Source: Paratinospora sagittata
Lineage: Eukaryota > Streptophyta > Magnoliopsida > Ranunculales > Menispermaceae
Direction of reading: 5' to 3'
DNA: 64,000 bases
Assembly: GCA_035771175.1 (NCBI GenBank)
Contig: CM069590.1
Location: forward strand, 58,597,683 to 58,661,682
Shown in pieces: positions 1 to 12,848 of the stretch. Position 1 is the stretch's first letter, and each line of letters starts with the position of its first letter. The notes below the pieces were generated by a model. The model saw only the letters and a list, made by a program, of their open reading frames with translations. It was not told the DNA's origin and searched no databases. Position numbers and translations under genes: made by a program.

Positions 1-1144
1 GTCTATTTCACAGTACCGTTGACCCAAATCATGTTTATTTTGGGTTACTAGTGCACGTCTATTTCACCGTATCGTTGACCCCAATCAATGGTATTACTAG
101 TCTACTTACCACGATTACGACGTGTAGAGAAATGCAATGGTATTGCTTGAGCGTTGTTGTTGCCGTTGTCGTTGGTGTTGCCATTGGAAAGAAGAAGAAG
201 ACAGTGGGGTGAGAATAGGAGGGGTGTTTTTTTTTTTTTTAAGGTTAGTTTAGTAAATTTGATTAAGGGTATTTTAGGAATAAGTAAAAAAAATATGGAT
301 TAAGGTGTAGATAGTGCATAAGTGGGGTCCATCTAGCTGCTTTCTTTTTTTTTTCATTACAACATTACAAACTTTGCTCATATACAAATAAAAAATGCTA
401 AAGTGATACTTATTTTGTACATTCAAAATATACATCATCATTAGTACATCATTGAATTGCCTCAAATTATATACTAACACATAATTTAAGACAATCTAAT
501 ATTATATAAAAGTGATGTATAATTTAAATATACAAGGGTGTCAATATAACATTACCCGTATACCAATATGCACAGACGGTACAATCAATATGAATCATGA
601 CATGGATCAACTATATGAATATGTTTACTTTACTCCACTTGGCTATGTCCACATGTAAATTATAAATGGTTATATATATCTTTCTTCACGATGAATGTAA
701 CAGAATAAGCAAACATATGTGAATGGTACTGAGAACTATAAAGTATAGGAAATTACTATGAATCTACAATTGAATTTTATTTTCTGGTATTGATTCTAAC
801 AATATTAGTGTCGGGAGTAAGTTTACAGAAGTCTTTTTTGTTTTTTTGGTGTGTATGTGTGTGTGTGGGTGTGTTTGGGTTTTAAAGTTTAAAAATTGTA
901 TACTCAACTTTACTCTGATTCCAAAAAAAAAAAATCCTTAACTCGGTCTTTTCCAAACTAAATGAGCTCGGCTTAAGAGAATTAGGAAAATTTGTATATT
1001 AACTGGAAAAAGAAGATACAAAGGATGGCAGTTTCCCCACCCAAAAAACAGAACAGAGAAGTGAGAGAAAAAGAAAAACAGCAATTCTGCACAAGAGAAG
1101 AGAAGACACTTTACAAAAAGAGAACATGTACACGGTTTGCTTCG
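1..1144. other. Intergenic, AT-rich, 3' side of the COBRA-like gene
   Basis: No coding region is supported here. Two similar segments at about 1-30 and 56-86, both starting gtctatttcac and ending in a run like ttgacccaaatc, form a degenerate direct repeat with a period near 56 bp, probably the edge of a larger repeat outside the window. A short GT-rich tract lies at about 849-880. The last part should hold the 3' UTR of the minus-strand COBRA-like gene. Confidence 0.6.
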
Positions 1145-3426
1145 TCAATACCAAGTGAATAGCATTTGAAAACCCAAATAGAGTGCAATAAGAAGAAAGT
1201 TAAGGTGGTTGGTGAGATGTCTTTGAGAGCTACCATTTGGTAGCATTGGGTACTCATTTGGTAGAGGCATTTCACAGTTTTCGCCGTTAAAGTAGATTCT
1301 TCTAGGAAAAGCCCACCCATTACTCAGTGTAAATGATTTTGGATCCTTATCCAGAAGTATCTCTGTCATTACAGAGCCCACTTCCTTCTTGCTGGCTTGT
1401 AGAAGCTCCTCATTGTAGAATTCTATACCCCAGAAAAGAGCCACCTCATCTGCCATGAAAAACCATGCATAAGAACTGTGAAAGTACATCAAAATGGTCA
1501 AAAAAGAATCTCAAGCATCTGTTATACACTAAAGCATTTAAGGGGAAAAAAATGACAGTAAGATATACCAGCAAATCCAACAGTATGCAACAATGTACTG
1601 TTGAAACTGTATGTTGTGGAAGGGACACTGAAACCAGGATGCTGAATGAGTACATTCCAGTTAGAATAATTATTTCCAATGTTATAGTTGGAGACAGATA
1701 ATTTCACCCTCCAATGGTCTTTGTAGTTGTTCTTCACGTGCCAGTGGACTCGAATCGGGCACATGTGATCAGTGCAGTGAACTCTGTTTTTCAAGATGGA
1801 ATAATCTAATGATGTGTCATTCTCACTGCATTCAGTATCAAAAAGGAAAAAAAGTTTGTGACAAATCATTCGTAGACCATGTCATATAGAAGAAATTCTC
1901 AGTTGGTTTGTTCCTAATTAAGCACTTGGATGAAGGATTTTTATAGCCATAGCTTAATAGAATTCAGTAAGGAAAGAAGATAGCGCATACCCAATACAAG
2001 ACATTGCATTCTTGTCAGTGGCATTGCAACCACCACAGCTGCAAGATGGGCATGAAGTGATTGTGGGATTGTAAAATGACGAAAATGAAACACAACAGGT
2101 AGGTGCCAAGTTAGCCGCAAAAGTGGAGTAAGTACATTCTGATTTCCATGTCCCTGCGTCATAGAGAACCATTCTGAGTTTCAGATTAAGCTTTTGCATC
2201 TTGTTAAAACAAAAAATTCTTAAAACTTGATGCTCTCCTATGATGTCACTGAAAATAAAAGCTCTATGTTTTTAACAAAAACTTGATCACTGTTATTCTC
2301 ACAACGTTGGATGCCATTGTTTGCGGTACTTACTGAAAACCTGCAATTCTCTTCTTCCACCAATAACGGGATAAAGTGTGGGTTGATAATCTGCAAATGA
2401 GCTACAAGTGTAGCCAGGACCAGGAGCCATCAAAGTGGCATTTTGTGGCAAGTACCCAGAAGAATTAGCACCCAAATTACCAACTACAATCTCAAATGAA
2501 GAATTGGAGTTGGAAGGATCAATAGCAAGAGCAGACAGAATGCCGTCATGACAACAATTTTCGGATACGTTCTCTGCTGGGGCCCCTGGCATGAGATCAA
2601 CTATTACTGGATCTTTCTTGCACGAGTGAGGGATCTGGTCCTTGAATGCAGAGCAGTTTCCTTGCTGAGTAGCTAAGGCACCAGTCATAGACCAGATTAT
2701 CTCATTATGGGTCCATGCCCATCCAAGCTTCCAACCAGGTTTGTCGACATGGCGGTACTGGTAGTAGTTTTGGATGGTCACTCGTGCCTGTTTAATTTAA
2801 CAGAGAACACACAGAATTTGAATTCATGGATAATGATCAGCATAGTTCAGTTTAGGTAAATGCAAAATGAATGCTATTGAAGTAAGATAGTTGTCTGAAA
2901 AATAGAAAAAAAAAAAATCTCTTTTTTTTTTTTTTAAATTTCCATTTAGAATCATTATCAAGTAATGGAATTGAATCTAAGTCCCCCTCTTCTACATATG
3001 AAAAGAAAAAAAAAACTCATGAATTCTGACTTAAAATTCACCTCTTGTTGATGAGAATTCCATTTTTTTTTTTTTTGTTTAATCAAACAATTGATTATTC
3101 ACTTTTTTAAATGGCTTAACATGAGATGTGAAGAACAAATTCTGTAGCTGATTATAACACTAACCATATAGCCATCCACGGTCCATTTATAAATGTCGAA
3201 AGTAACCGTTATGTTCCCATTTGGATCCAAAGGATCAAAGCAATCTGCTTTTTGAGAAAGAAAAAAAAAAAAAAGCATTAAGTCGTGAAACAAATCTAAA
3301 TGGCCAAATAACATCAAAACTACAGAAATAACAGTAGAAAAGATACATGCCCGTTAAAGTGCAAAGAGCAACCAACAAAACTGAAGTTAGTGCAAAACGC
3401 TTGGTATTAGAGAAGATTAGCTCCAT
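1145..3426 (-). CDS. COBRA-like GPI-anchored protein, six exons, 444 aa
   Basis: COBRA-like proteins are plant extracellular GPI-anchored proteins involved in cellulose deposition and oriented cell growth. Exons (minus) are 3426-3351, 3244-3165, 2787-2334, 2153-1991, 1825-1569 and 1449-1145; phases agree and give 444 aa, a normal family length. An N-terminal hydrophobic signal (about residues 1-25) precedes the family start DPLDPNGNITVTFD. The sequence continues with PGWKLGWAWTHNEIIWSM, NCSAFKDQIPHSCKK, APGPGYTC, the Cys-rich CCVS and SCPSCSCGGC segments (about 223-246), MCPIRVHWHVK, and GWAFPRRIYFNGENC. The end has a small-residue omega candidate (N415-G416-S417) and a hydrophobic tail (about 426-444), as expected for GPI attachment. 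All introns fit GT-AG except intron 1: frame agreement favours a GC donor (exon end 3351). COBRA-like membership is firm; which subfamily is not determined. Confidence 0.93.
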
Positions 3427-4521
3427 TAGCCCTCAAAGATTAGTCTGTACAAATGTGTGGAAGTTTCTCAGTTTCTGTGTGGTCAAGAACAACAAAGAAA
3501 AAAACTAGTAAGGGGAGGTGTTGCGAGATAAACTTTATAGGGAAAACAATTCTAGTTGTTAAGTCTAGAACGGACAGTACTCTTCTTGCATTTCTGTCCG
3601 ACATGAAGAAAACAGAGAAGCAGCATTGGAAGGATCGAATGGATAAAGGTAGAAAAATGGCGGTGCCATGTCCTATGGGAGTCAAAACACTAGATTCTGA
3701 CGTTCAACTTCTTCTTTTTTATTTGTATTTCTTTTTCTCGTTAGATTATTTTTTATTATTTTATTTTTTAAAGTTGAAGTCATTTTAAAAAAAAAAAAAA
3801 AAAATTAAGTCATTTCAACCCTATCTAATTTGAGGTGGGTTAAGTTAAATTTAGAAGTTAGTTTGGGTTAAATTTTATTTTTTCAACCTGAACTGTTTAG
3901 GTTGAGTTAAATTTTATCTCGAACCTAACCTGTTACATTCCTACTATTTTCTTAATTCAATTATCAAGAATGAATCCAACAACATTCGCATTTCCAAGTC
4001 ATTTTACAAATGATAATACACATCATTTTATTTTTATAATTAAACAAATTTAACCTTCGATAAAGCAAAGTGAAAGAAAGCCAGCCTCGTGCAATTGAAA
4101 AAAGGCGTAGTTGAGCTATTTGTATGATTGAGATGTCTAAAGTACGGGATTTTCCCCTTCTGATATTATGACTTGAAAAAACTTATTTCATACGAATAAA
4201 ACAAGTCATGCAGCCCACTGTACATAATTTTGTTTTAGATTCTTGACGAAGCAACTGATCTCCAAAGTCTCATCAAGTAAAATGCTTTGAGAAAAACAAG
4301 TCTTTGAGTGCACCAGGCAACCCAACTAAGTCAAAATCAAACAACTTTCAATAGCAATACAAGTTTAAAATTCAAGTTACAATATGAGATTCAATAGAAA
4401 TTACGACACAAGAAGAATATGTTATCAGCCCTAGAATTGGATAAACAAATTCAGGGCTGAGGGGATATGCTTGGTGAAATGAAAGAAATCTCCTCGACAC
4501 TGCTCGCCATATAATTTGCGC
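3427..4521. other. Intergenic: COBRA-like upstream region and AP-2 sigma 3' region
   Basis: Both neighbours are on the minus strand, so this stretch should hold the COBRA-like promoter and 5' UTR on its left and the 3' UTR of the AP-2 sigma gene on its right. The part at 3700-3800 is T-rich and A-rich low-complexity DNA. The part at about 3830-3940 has gggttaaattttatt-type segments in direct and inverted order, like a decayed short repeat. No gene is supported. Confidence 0.55.
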
Positions 4522-7279
4522 TCATTCTTGCTTTTCCAACTCCCCCATTCTCTCAATTATTGCCTGCAAGTTTAAGTAACAAAGCATCTTTAATGTCTTT
4601 AACTCGTTGCTCAAGTCTGTATTTTTTTTTTTTTTCATAAAAGACAATGATTTTAGGAACAGGTTGAGGCGGCTCTCCAATGAAAGCAAGAAAACTTGGC
4701 ATAAAGGAAGTCAAAGTCGGCAGCTTTAAAGTTGGCATTTAGAACCAACCAGAGCATAAACTTGGATAATTGGGTTTATGGTAAAAGCATAAGTTGTTCT
4801 TTTGCACATTAACAACATACATGGTCCCTAAACAAAAACTATCATACCAAGAAGAGCATTGGAGAAAAAACACAACTAACCTTCTTGCTTGTTTCTTGAA
4901 GCTCCCCAGCAAGAATGAATTCATCAAGTATCAGATAAACCTTTTTCAAAGACAACATCAGACACAATTAGAACACGTACTACAACTAGCTAGCAAAGAA
5001 GAAGAATGTTCATTTAGGAAAGAAAAAAAATCACAAGTGCATATACACTTGTGATACAAGTTCTGTAAATAAAAATGAATACTGAAATACTATGCAGTAT
5101 CACAGAAGAAACATCACATTGAAGATATGAAATAGTAAATACCTTCTGTAGATAAGTTCTAATGAACCTACACATATAGTGATATATCATAACTGATCAG
5201 TAGATTAATCCGCTCATTTTGAACAATAGCTAGATTAAACAAAAGCCTTGACTTTTTCATTAAGAGTAAAAATCAGGATAATTTTTAATAGAGTAAGTAA
5301 AGGCCAGAGTAATACAATCAACCAATGAAATCATTCTCTTACAAAATCAACTTCAAAAGTACAATAGTTTGTACAAAAAGTTGACTATAAAGTGGCAAAA
5401 ATGTAGTTCTTTGTATCATCAAAAAGCCAAGAAAATTTTCTAATTGATTTACTCACATTGGTCAAGATAAAAGTATGCTATATTGCCACATAATCAACAT
5501 TCATTCTCATTATTTACAAAAAATAAAAATAACAAAATGGTACTTAAGGAAATCTTAAAGATAAAAAAAGAGAAAGGAAAAGGAGAACAAGGTTGATGGT
5601 AGGTGTAAGTTGCTTGCTCTCATTGTGTAGTTAGCAATAGCACATTCAAAGTTGGATAAAGCAGATACTGGAATTAGAAAGAGAACTTTGTGGAGGCTTC
5701 AAAGTGCTTACTGATGCATGCATTTTATCTTCTGTAACGAAAGCTACAGCATATGAAAAAACAGTAAGAGCACTAACCTTGTGGAAATTAAACACCAAAT
5801 CTAGCTCACAGACATTGCTGAAGAAATGATCCAGTATCTCAACAAATAAATGAATGCATTCCAAGTAAGCTAACTCATTGTCTGTAATGTCTACACACAT
5901 TGAGAAAAACAATCCTGCATATCGCCTGTAGATAACCTTGTGTGTTCGAAACTGCAAGAATCAGTATGCATGGCTTAAGCACGTCGAAAAGAACTGCCTA
6001 AAATATCATATCAATATAATAATTACATGAAAATACTATTTTGTTCAATAAGTAAACAGCACATTGTTCTTTGACATGAGAAATGGCATACACAGGTGCC
6101 CAAATTTTGGCAAAACTCTAGCTTGTTCCCATTTGTTTTTTTCAATCAATTGGATCGTGCAACCCAAGATCAGAGGAATATCTAACACACCTATACAACC
6201 ATCAAACTGAAGCTAAAAGTAAAGCATTCTATTGACAATGGTCAAAACTACAACAATTGTGATCTTGATATGACATCCAATTGAAGGTATAAAAAGATTT
6301 TGTTTCTCAGACTTCTCAAATAAACCCAATACCAATAGAACAATTTATTAAAAGAAAAACCGAGTGGAAAAAAAATCCATAATGGATATATCACTCAATT
6401 TGCAAAAAAATAAAATTTTAGAAGCTGGTTTATGACTAAACTGATGTATATTATCTAGTTGTCTATTTAAGGACCAGACAGCTCTATTACCAAAACTACT
6501 TCAAACAACTGCACAGCAGTATCTCAACCACATACTCAGACTTGTGTCAATCAGAAAAATAGCCTCAATGAATCATTTACAATATCTGCTTTTTGGGTGA
6601 ACTTTAGAAAGAAATTCACTAAAGCGTCCAAATGTGAAACACTAAAATAAATGACATTGTAGTTAGGATAGTAACTATATATTAGTATTGTAAATAAGTA
6701 TTGAGCAATCCCCAGCTCCAGCAGAAGAGTTGCTGGATAATTTCTATATCTTTCAGTAGGTCACACCTTAATTATTGGGGATGCTATGTTGAATTTAGAG
6801 GTCTTAGTGTAGAAACGATAAAAATTAAGCTAAACATTCAAAAATTGCTAAGGAAGACCATCATCAATCAAATGATACAAGATCGTAAAAAAGGGCGGAA
6901 ACCACAAGCTGCGAATCACATACCTCGACGAAATTCGTAAATTTAGGATCCCTGTTGACGACCAAGCGGTGGACCTGCAAAAACGAAAACAGATTTTGCA
7001 ACCCTAGACAAATGCACAATCTCGAGACCGAATTTGCAGAAAACACGTTATGAAGGAACATTCGATCCAACCTCGTATTCGACCTTGTGCTTCTCAGACT
7101 CCTCGAGAGGAACGTAGTACTTGGCGAGACGGGTCTTGCCTTGTCGATTCTGTAGCAATATAAATCGGATCTGCCATTGTAGCAGATAAACAAATACAGA
7201 TCAAGAAATTGGCTATCGAGAATAATCTCTTCCGCTATTCGATAATTCAAAACAAGCGAATCGAAAAAATTATTACCAT
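4522..7279 (-). CDS. AP2S: AP-2 clathrin adaptor complex, sigma subunit, 142 aa
   Basis: This is the small (sigma) chain of the plasma-membrane AP-2 complex, which links cargo and clathrin during endocytosis. Exons (minus) are 7279-7277, 7170-7072, 6974-6924, 5951-5778, 4940-4881 and 4563-4522; every intron is phase 0 with GT-AG ends. The product is exactly 142 aa, the conserved length. It matches the family throughout: [92 protein letters not shown], and a short charged end. The first coding exon holds only the ATG, immediately followed by gtaataatt; the second resumes after gcag with the invariant IRFILLQN. No defect is visible, so the gene looks functional. Confidence 0.96.
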
Positions 7280-8837
7280 GGTTGGAGAAGAAAATCAACT
7301 GAGGCTGCCGTCTTCCTGCGTGGCAACTCAATTCTTAGGTTATATGCTAGCGAACATTTTTATTTTCTTAGATTCGATAACCCTCCAAGTTATACACCTC
7401 TTTTAAGTTAGACTTGACTTTTATTGAAATTTTAAAACAAGATTTTTTTAACTTGTCAGCAACTATGCTAATCTCTCCGCCATCCTGTTTAAGAGTAAAG
7501 AGCTCAATATAGGAAATTTAATAACATAGGCCCTGTTTGGGGTTTGGCACGTATGCATTTGAAAGTGTTTTGATAAAGCTATTTTCTTTACGTTTGCATT
7601 TAGAAGAAGCGCTTCTGTGCAGAAACGTAGCCGCGCTCTCAAACGGGGACAATGATCCAAAAGGACCATCACTTTTTTTTTCTCTTTTTTTTTTCAAAAT
7701 AAATAAATAAGGAAGAAAAATACTTTGCTTTATAATCCGTTTGATTTGACGTGGAAACCCCCCCTGTGATCATGTTTTGCACTAGGCTTACTATAAAGAA
7801 ATCTAACAAACAAACTGGGCCGTATCAAACAGCTTGATTCTTCCAACCGAACACCACTTCCATTTTTTAGCAACTGCCGTTGTTCTTGGGTCCCTTACTG
7901 TTAGGTACTTCAGCTTAAACAAACATGAGTACTGCTAGACTCATACTTGTTTTGTATTTAAAAAAAAGTATTATCTACATGTGGCACATGAATGAAAAGA
8001 ATTAACTTCTTTAAAGAATAAAGTTGTGGTAGATAGTTGTACACCAAACATAGTTGTACACCAAACAGTGCGAAAATATCATTTGATAAGAACACATATT
8101 TTGAGTCTCGAGCTTCTTCATTTGTGAGATGAACTTTAATATTGTTTAATGACGTCCTTAAATATTATAGTCGTGTCCTACAAAAACTAGTAAGTAAGAA
8201 CATGATGAACCCTAATCTTAAAAAAAAAAGTAATATCTCCTAATTGATTTGAGATGGAGGGAAAAGCATATATATATTATTTTTTATTTTTTATAAATGA
8301 GATGAGCCGATCTCTTACAAAAAAAAAAAACCTTGAGACTTGTCAAAAATTGTTAATTGTATCATAAATTCATGGGCTTCAGACGTGGGCATGGCTTTCA
8401 CCCAGCCCACAACCGTATAAAGCCCAAGAACTTTACCAAGCAGGCACACAAGACTTTGTGTGGACTGTGGGGGAGATTTGGAGTCGCAAGAACAAATTTC
8501 CATGAATAAGAAACTAGGGAATCGCGCTTTGCCTGCGTACTTAGGTAAAGCGTCTCTCTCGCTCTCTGTATGCCAGTGTACCAGCTTTTGAAACAGAAGA
8601 AGCATATTGTATAGAAATGGAATGGCCCTGAGATACGCTTAACAAAAAAAATATATGCTCATAGTTCACCGACCAGCTTCACCTTCAATAAACAGAATTC
8701 CAGTGAAGTGGACGCGAAGAAACGAAGCCCATGATTTTAAATTGCGCCCTCTTAACCAAATTCCATCTCCCACTTCTAACGACCATTTCTCTCTCTCTGT
8801 CTCTTTCTCTGTTTTAATTCCCCTTCTTCTCTTCATG
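7280..8837. other. Intergenic between divergent AP-2 sigma and WEB genes
   Basis: This stretch separates two divergently transcribed genes. It should hold the AP-2 sigma 5' UTR and promoter (from 7280 rightwards) and the upstream region of the WEB gene. AT-rich runs occur at 8260-8330. The stretches without stop codons have no family resemblance or splice logic, and I do not support any as a gene. Confidence 0.6.
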
Positions 8838-8848
8838 TATATATAAAA
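8838..8848 (+). promoter_or_regulatory. Probable TATA box of the WEB-family gene
   Basis: The run tatatataaaa lies about 105 bp before the start codon, after a CT-rich stretch (8785-8835) of the kind common in plant core promoters. Spacing would give a 5' UTR of roughly 70-80 nt. The call rests on position and sequence only. Confidence 0.5.
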
Positions 8849-8952
8849 CAGATATATCCATTCAATCTTATATATCCGTGCCTTCTCATCATCAGTCTCT
8901 GTTTGTTATTACTCTGTTTCTTTCTTACCGGTAGATGCTTTAGCAGAGAAGC

Positions 8953-10851
8953 ATGGAAAGCGAAGAGGGCGTGGTTGTGATGAGAAGGGCAGAGATTGAT
9001 ACAAGGGCACCGTTTCAGTCGGTCAAAGAGGCCGTAAGGTTGTTCGGAGAGAGAGTTTTGGCCGGGGAGGTCTACGCCAACAAGCTAAGAAAGGTAGCAA
9101 TTTGCATTTGTTTCTTCTCTTTATTGATCTTTCTCTTTTGTGAATCATTGGGAGCTAAAGAGCAGAGTAATTCAATACGTTTCAGTTTGAATTCTCCATG
9201 GTTATTAACTCCTAGTGTTTGTTGCCTCATGCTAGCTAGAGATTATTTTTTAGGATATATAGAAGCCCATTATTAGTCTTGAGCCGACATTATTATTATT
9301 ATTATTATTATCATCATCAATTTTGAATTAAGAATCTCCTTTGTTAGAAATTATCTTAATGAACATAATGAAATCTTCAGTATAATTTATTTTGCCAATG
9401 ATACAAGAAATAGTGTTCATAAAACTGTAATATGAATTAGAATGTAATGAAACTGAGCCATTTGAGGTGAAACATGAATAATATTTTTGAGGATTTAAAA
9501 AATTCAAAAGGTGAAATGGACTTAATTTTTGTTGTTCATTAATGATTTAGTTGTGGACTACATGCTGATGTTGATTTCTTCTTTTTATTTGATTTGTAAC
9601 TCCTAATAATCTTAAAATTAAGATAATATTGTCAAATATAAACACCCTTGGCTAGATTGATATTTATAAGGATAAATAGTTTTCCTCTGTAAAATAAGTG
9701 CTTAAAACATTAATATTTCTTAAATAATTAAATTCCATGAAATGAATTTTAAGGTAATTGCCAATAGTATTTGTTTTTATCACAAAATAACTAATATCTT
9801 TTTTTTTCTATTATTATTATTATTATTATTAAGATTGCTTAATGGGAATTAACTATATCCAAACAAACAATGTTATCAATTGTTTTACTGTATAATATCA
9901 TGGCACAAAAGTCTAATCAGGAATGTTGCTTGTACCATAGTGCAAGTTTCCCTATTGTTCCGTTTATATGGCAGCTTCAGTTGTTAGTAGCAGTTGTTAG
10001 CTTTCACTATCATGTGATGACATATTTATATTTTTATCCACTTTACTTTCTTTCTCCTTTCAGCTTATTTTTCAAGTGCAGTATAGCAGCATGTAGTTTT
10101 CTCCATCTCCTTGTTGTTGTAGAAGTTTGCATTAAAGAAATCAATATATCTTTGGCTTTTTAGGAATATATGCCCAATGACCTTGCTTGTAACATGCATT
10201 CTCCTAATTTGAAACTCATATATATATATATATATATATAATGCATTAGGAAAAAAGGCAGATGCCTCTCATCAATTTACTTTCAAAAAAATACAAATCT
10301 TTTTTAAGAAGACAAGCTAAAGATCAGTTACAGTGACTGCAACAATAGTAATATTTGATAATTAACTGATAAACTGTGATTTTTAGATTCGAGGAGAAAA
10401 TGTTAATGGCGGGTCACGGCTTGGAACTGTGACAGCCGAGCTCGAGGAAACAAAGCAAAACCTGCAGAAAGCAAAAGAAGAAGGTGTGTTAATGGCAAAC
10501 TGCTTAACCACTCTTAAAGAAGAGCTGGAACAGACAAAGATGGAGCTAGAACAATTGAAAGCAAAGGAGATTGAAAAAATGAAGATGGAATCAGAAATGG
10601 AAGACCTCAAATTCATTGAACATCCGGTAGAGGTCGAGGACAATGCTTGGACAACAGAAGAAGGTGGAATAGAGTTTCAGAAGAAGAGATATGTCAAATT
10701 TGCTAGCCCTCCTTCACTAGCTAAAGTAATGAGCCCAGAAGATGGTGTTCAACAGCAAGTATTGGAGAGACACCCTTCATTGAAGAAGAAAAAGAAGAAG
10801 CCATTAATTCCTTTGATAGGAGGGATTTTCTCTAAGAAGAAAGGGAATTAA
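8953..10851 (+). CDS. WEB family (DUF827) coiled-coil protein, two exons, 201 aa
   Basis: WEB-family proteins are plant coiled-coil proteins related to WEB1 and PMI2, which act in light-driven chloroplast movement; this short subgroup has no well-defined role. Exon 1 is 8953-9093 and exon 2 is 10387-10851, joined in phase 0 across a 1293-bp intron (aag/gtagca ... ttttag/att). Exon 1 carries the hallmark [20 protein letters not shown], followed by [14 protein letters not shown]. Exon 2 carries a Glu/Lys/Leu-rich coiled coil from about residue 60 to 115, then [18 protein letters not shown], and a very basic end with [15 protein letters not shown]. It resembles the Arabidopsis proteins annotated as WEB family At1g75720/At2g40480, by my recollection. 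No defect is seen. Confidence 0.9.
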
Positions 10852-11870
10852 TTAACACGATGCGCATCGCCAAATGGCCGAGCTCTCTAAATACTACACT
10901 TGCAAATTTTAACATATATTTTTGAATGCCAATAATAATCACTTTGAAGGTCATGAACTTGAATAGGATCATTCTCTTGGTAAATCCATCGGACAATGGT
11001 AAAGTTAGTGTTATCATCTAATGTTTTCTTTCTTTGATTTTTTTTTTCCCCAAAATCACAGTGCCTTATGGACATCACATGAGATTAATTAGGCTTTATG
11101 TATGTTCCACCACAAGAGCGCGATGTACTCAATTTTCCTTTTCAATAAGTCTTACATTCCCTTATTGTTCTAACTATTTCTGATTGATTACATTTTTAGT
11201 TGTTTACTTTGCATAAATCATATTTTCTGTTAAATGTCAAGCTTCTATATTTATCCTTCCTCAATAATTTAAAAAAAAAAAAATTGGTCCAATGGCCCGA
11301 CCTAAAGGCCCAAAAATTGGGCCCGGTTATATATATATATATGTATATATATTATAATAAATATAAAATATATATGTGCAAGTAATTAAGAGTATAAAAT
11401 AAAAAAATAAAACATAATTAAAATTGTGTTATATAAATATATAATTAAAGTATATATAGTATATATAAATATAATACGTATCACATATATAATACATTGT
11501 GTCAAAAAAATAATATAATGTATATATAGTGATAAAAAAATATAATCAAGTATATTATTATAATTAAGAGTGTATAACATGTGTATAATATATATTTAAT
11601 TAAGTCAATAATATTATTTAATTAAGGGTTTATATTTGTATTATATATACATTATTAAGAATATGTTTAATTAAGTATATAATACGAATAATCCACATAC
11701 CTAGTTTATTTCTTAATAAAACAAATAATTTATAAACCTATTCTATTTCTTAATAAGAGTATATATAGTATACAATTATAGTATAAAATGGTAAAAATAA
11801 AACATAATTAAAATTCAAGAGTATTATATAATTAGATAATATATTATACATACATATACACACGCACAAA

Positions 11871-11907
<37 letters not shown>

Positions 11908-12848
11908 AATATACTTTATTAAATATACTCTCTAAAAAAATGTAGTAGGACTAGATATAAATATATAATGAATTTAACTAAATTATATAAGGGTTGAGGT
12001 AAAATTATAAAAGAAGAAAATATATTATCTAATTATATGCATAAACTAATTCATTTAGAATAAATTAACACATATTTAAGATAAATTAAATAAATAATAT
12101 TTTTAATCTATATGTTTTATTTAATTATTTAACTAAAATTTATATTTTATTGTAACTAATCTAATCTTAAAATACGTATTTAGTTATATTAGTAGTCTAA
12201 AAGTTCTATCCAAAAGCCAACTCATATATTTTTTGAATTGAATCTGAGCCAAGATATTTTAATGTTGGATCCAGCCCGGCCCAAAACTTTATAAGGCTCT
12301 ATTTAATTATTTTTAAGTCCACCCAAATTGAATTGGACTGGACTAAATAGCCTAAATTACCACCCCTAAACAGATAAGACAATCAATAGTTCTGCACACG
12401 AGAAAGAGAGTTGACTTTCTTTCTGAAGAAACTAATTGACAGAGAAAGCAATCAAATTAAAAGCCCCATTGTATAAGAGATTAAGAGTACAGCCATGCTT
12501 TCCCATTAGCTCAAAGAAAACTCGATAGTCAGACATTTCGTCTGGCCAATGAGAGGGCCTAATAATACTTTAGCTTAGCTGTACTTTTCTTCTTCTTTCC
12601 TCCGAAGAACGTTAAATATTTTATTTTAGCTTAGTTTTCTAGATATTTTATTTTGTCAGTGTTTATTTGAGTTTATATTTTGCTTAAAGTGGATATAATT
12701 ATAATAGACTTGTGATTTATTTCGAGTAATAAATAAATAAATATACGGCTCTTTTGGTATCAATTTTTTTTTTTAAATTTTAGAAATACATTATTTTCGG
12801 TCTTGGCTGCCAACTCGCACAACATACAGCCAACAACCTTACATATAT
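10852..12848. other. Very AT-rich intergenic DNA with microsatellites
   Basis: About 11280-12200 is almost pure A/T with many TATATA runs; a perfect (TA)n tract lies at 11873-11905. Apparent reading frames here are low-complexity artefacts. Near 12510-12580 a segment around gtctggccaatgagagggc recurs near 18050-18080. Both lie just downstream of minus-strand family copies (A and B), so it belongs to the shared 3' flank of the family. Confidence 0.65.

Noticed and set aside
6864..7331. 155-codon minus-strand frame over the AP-2 sigma 5' exons
   Set aside because: It is an overlapping wrong frame that reads through introns; the AP-2 sigma frame explains the region.
11200..11580. Open frames rich in Ile, Tyr and Asn near 11200-11580
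   Set aside because: They are by-products of TATATA-rich DNA with no family resemblance.
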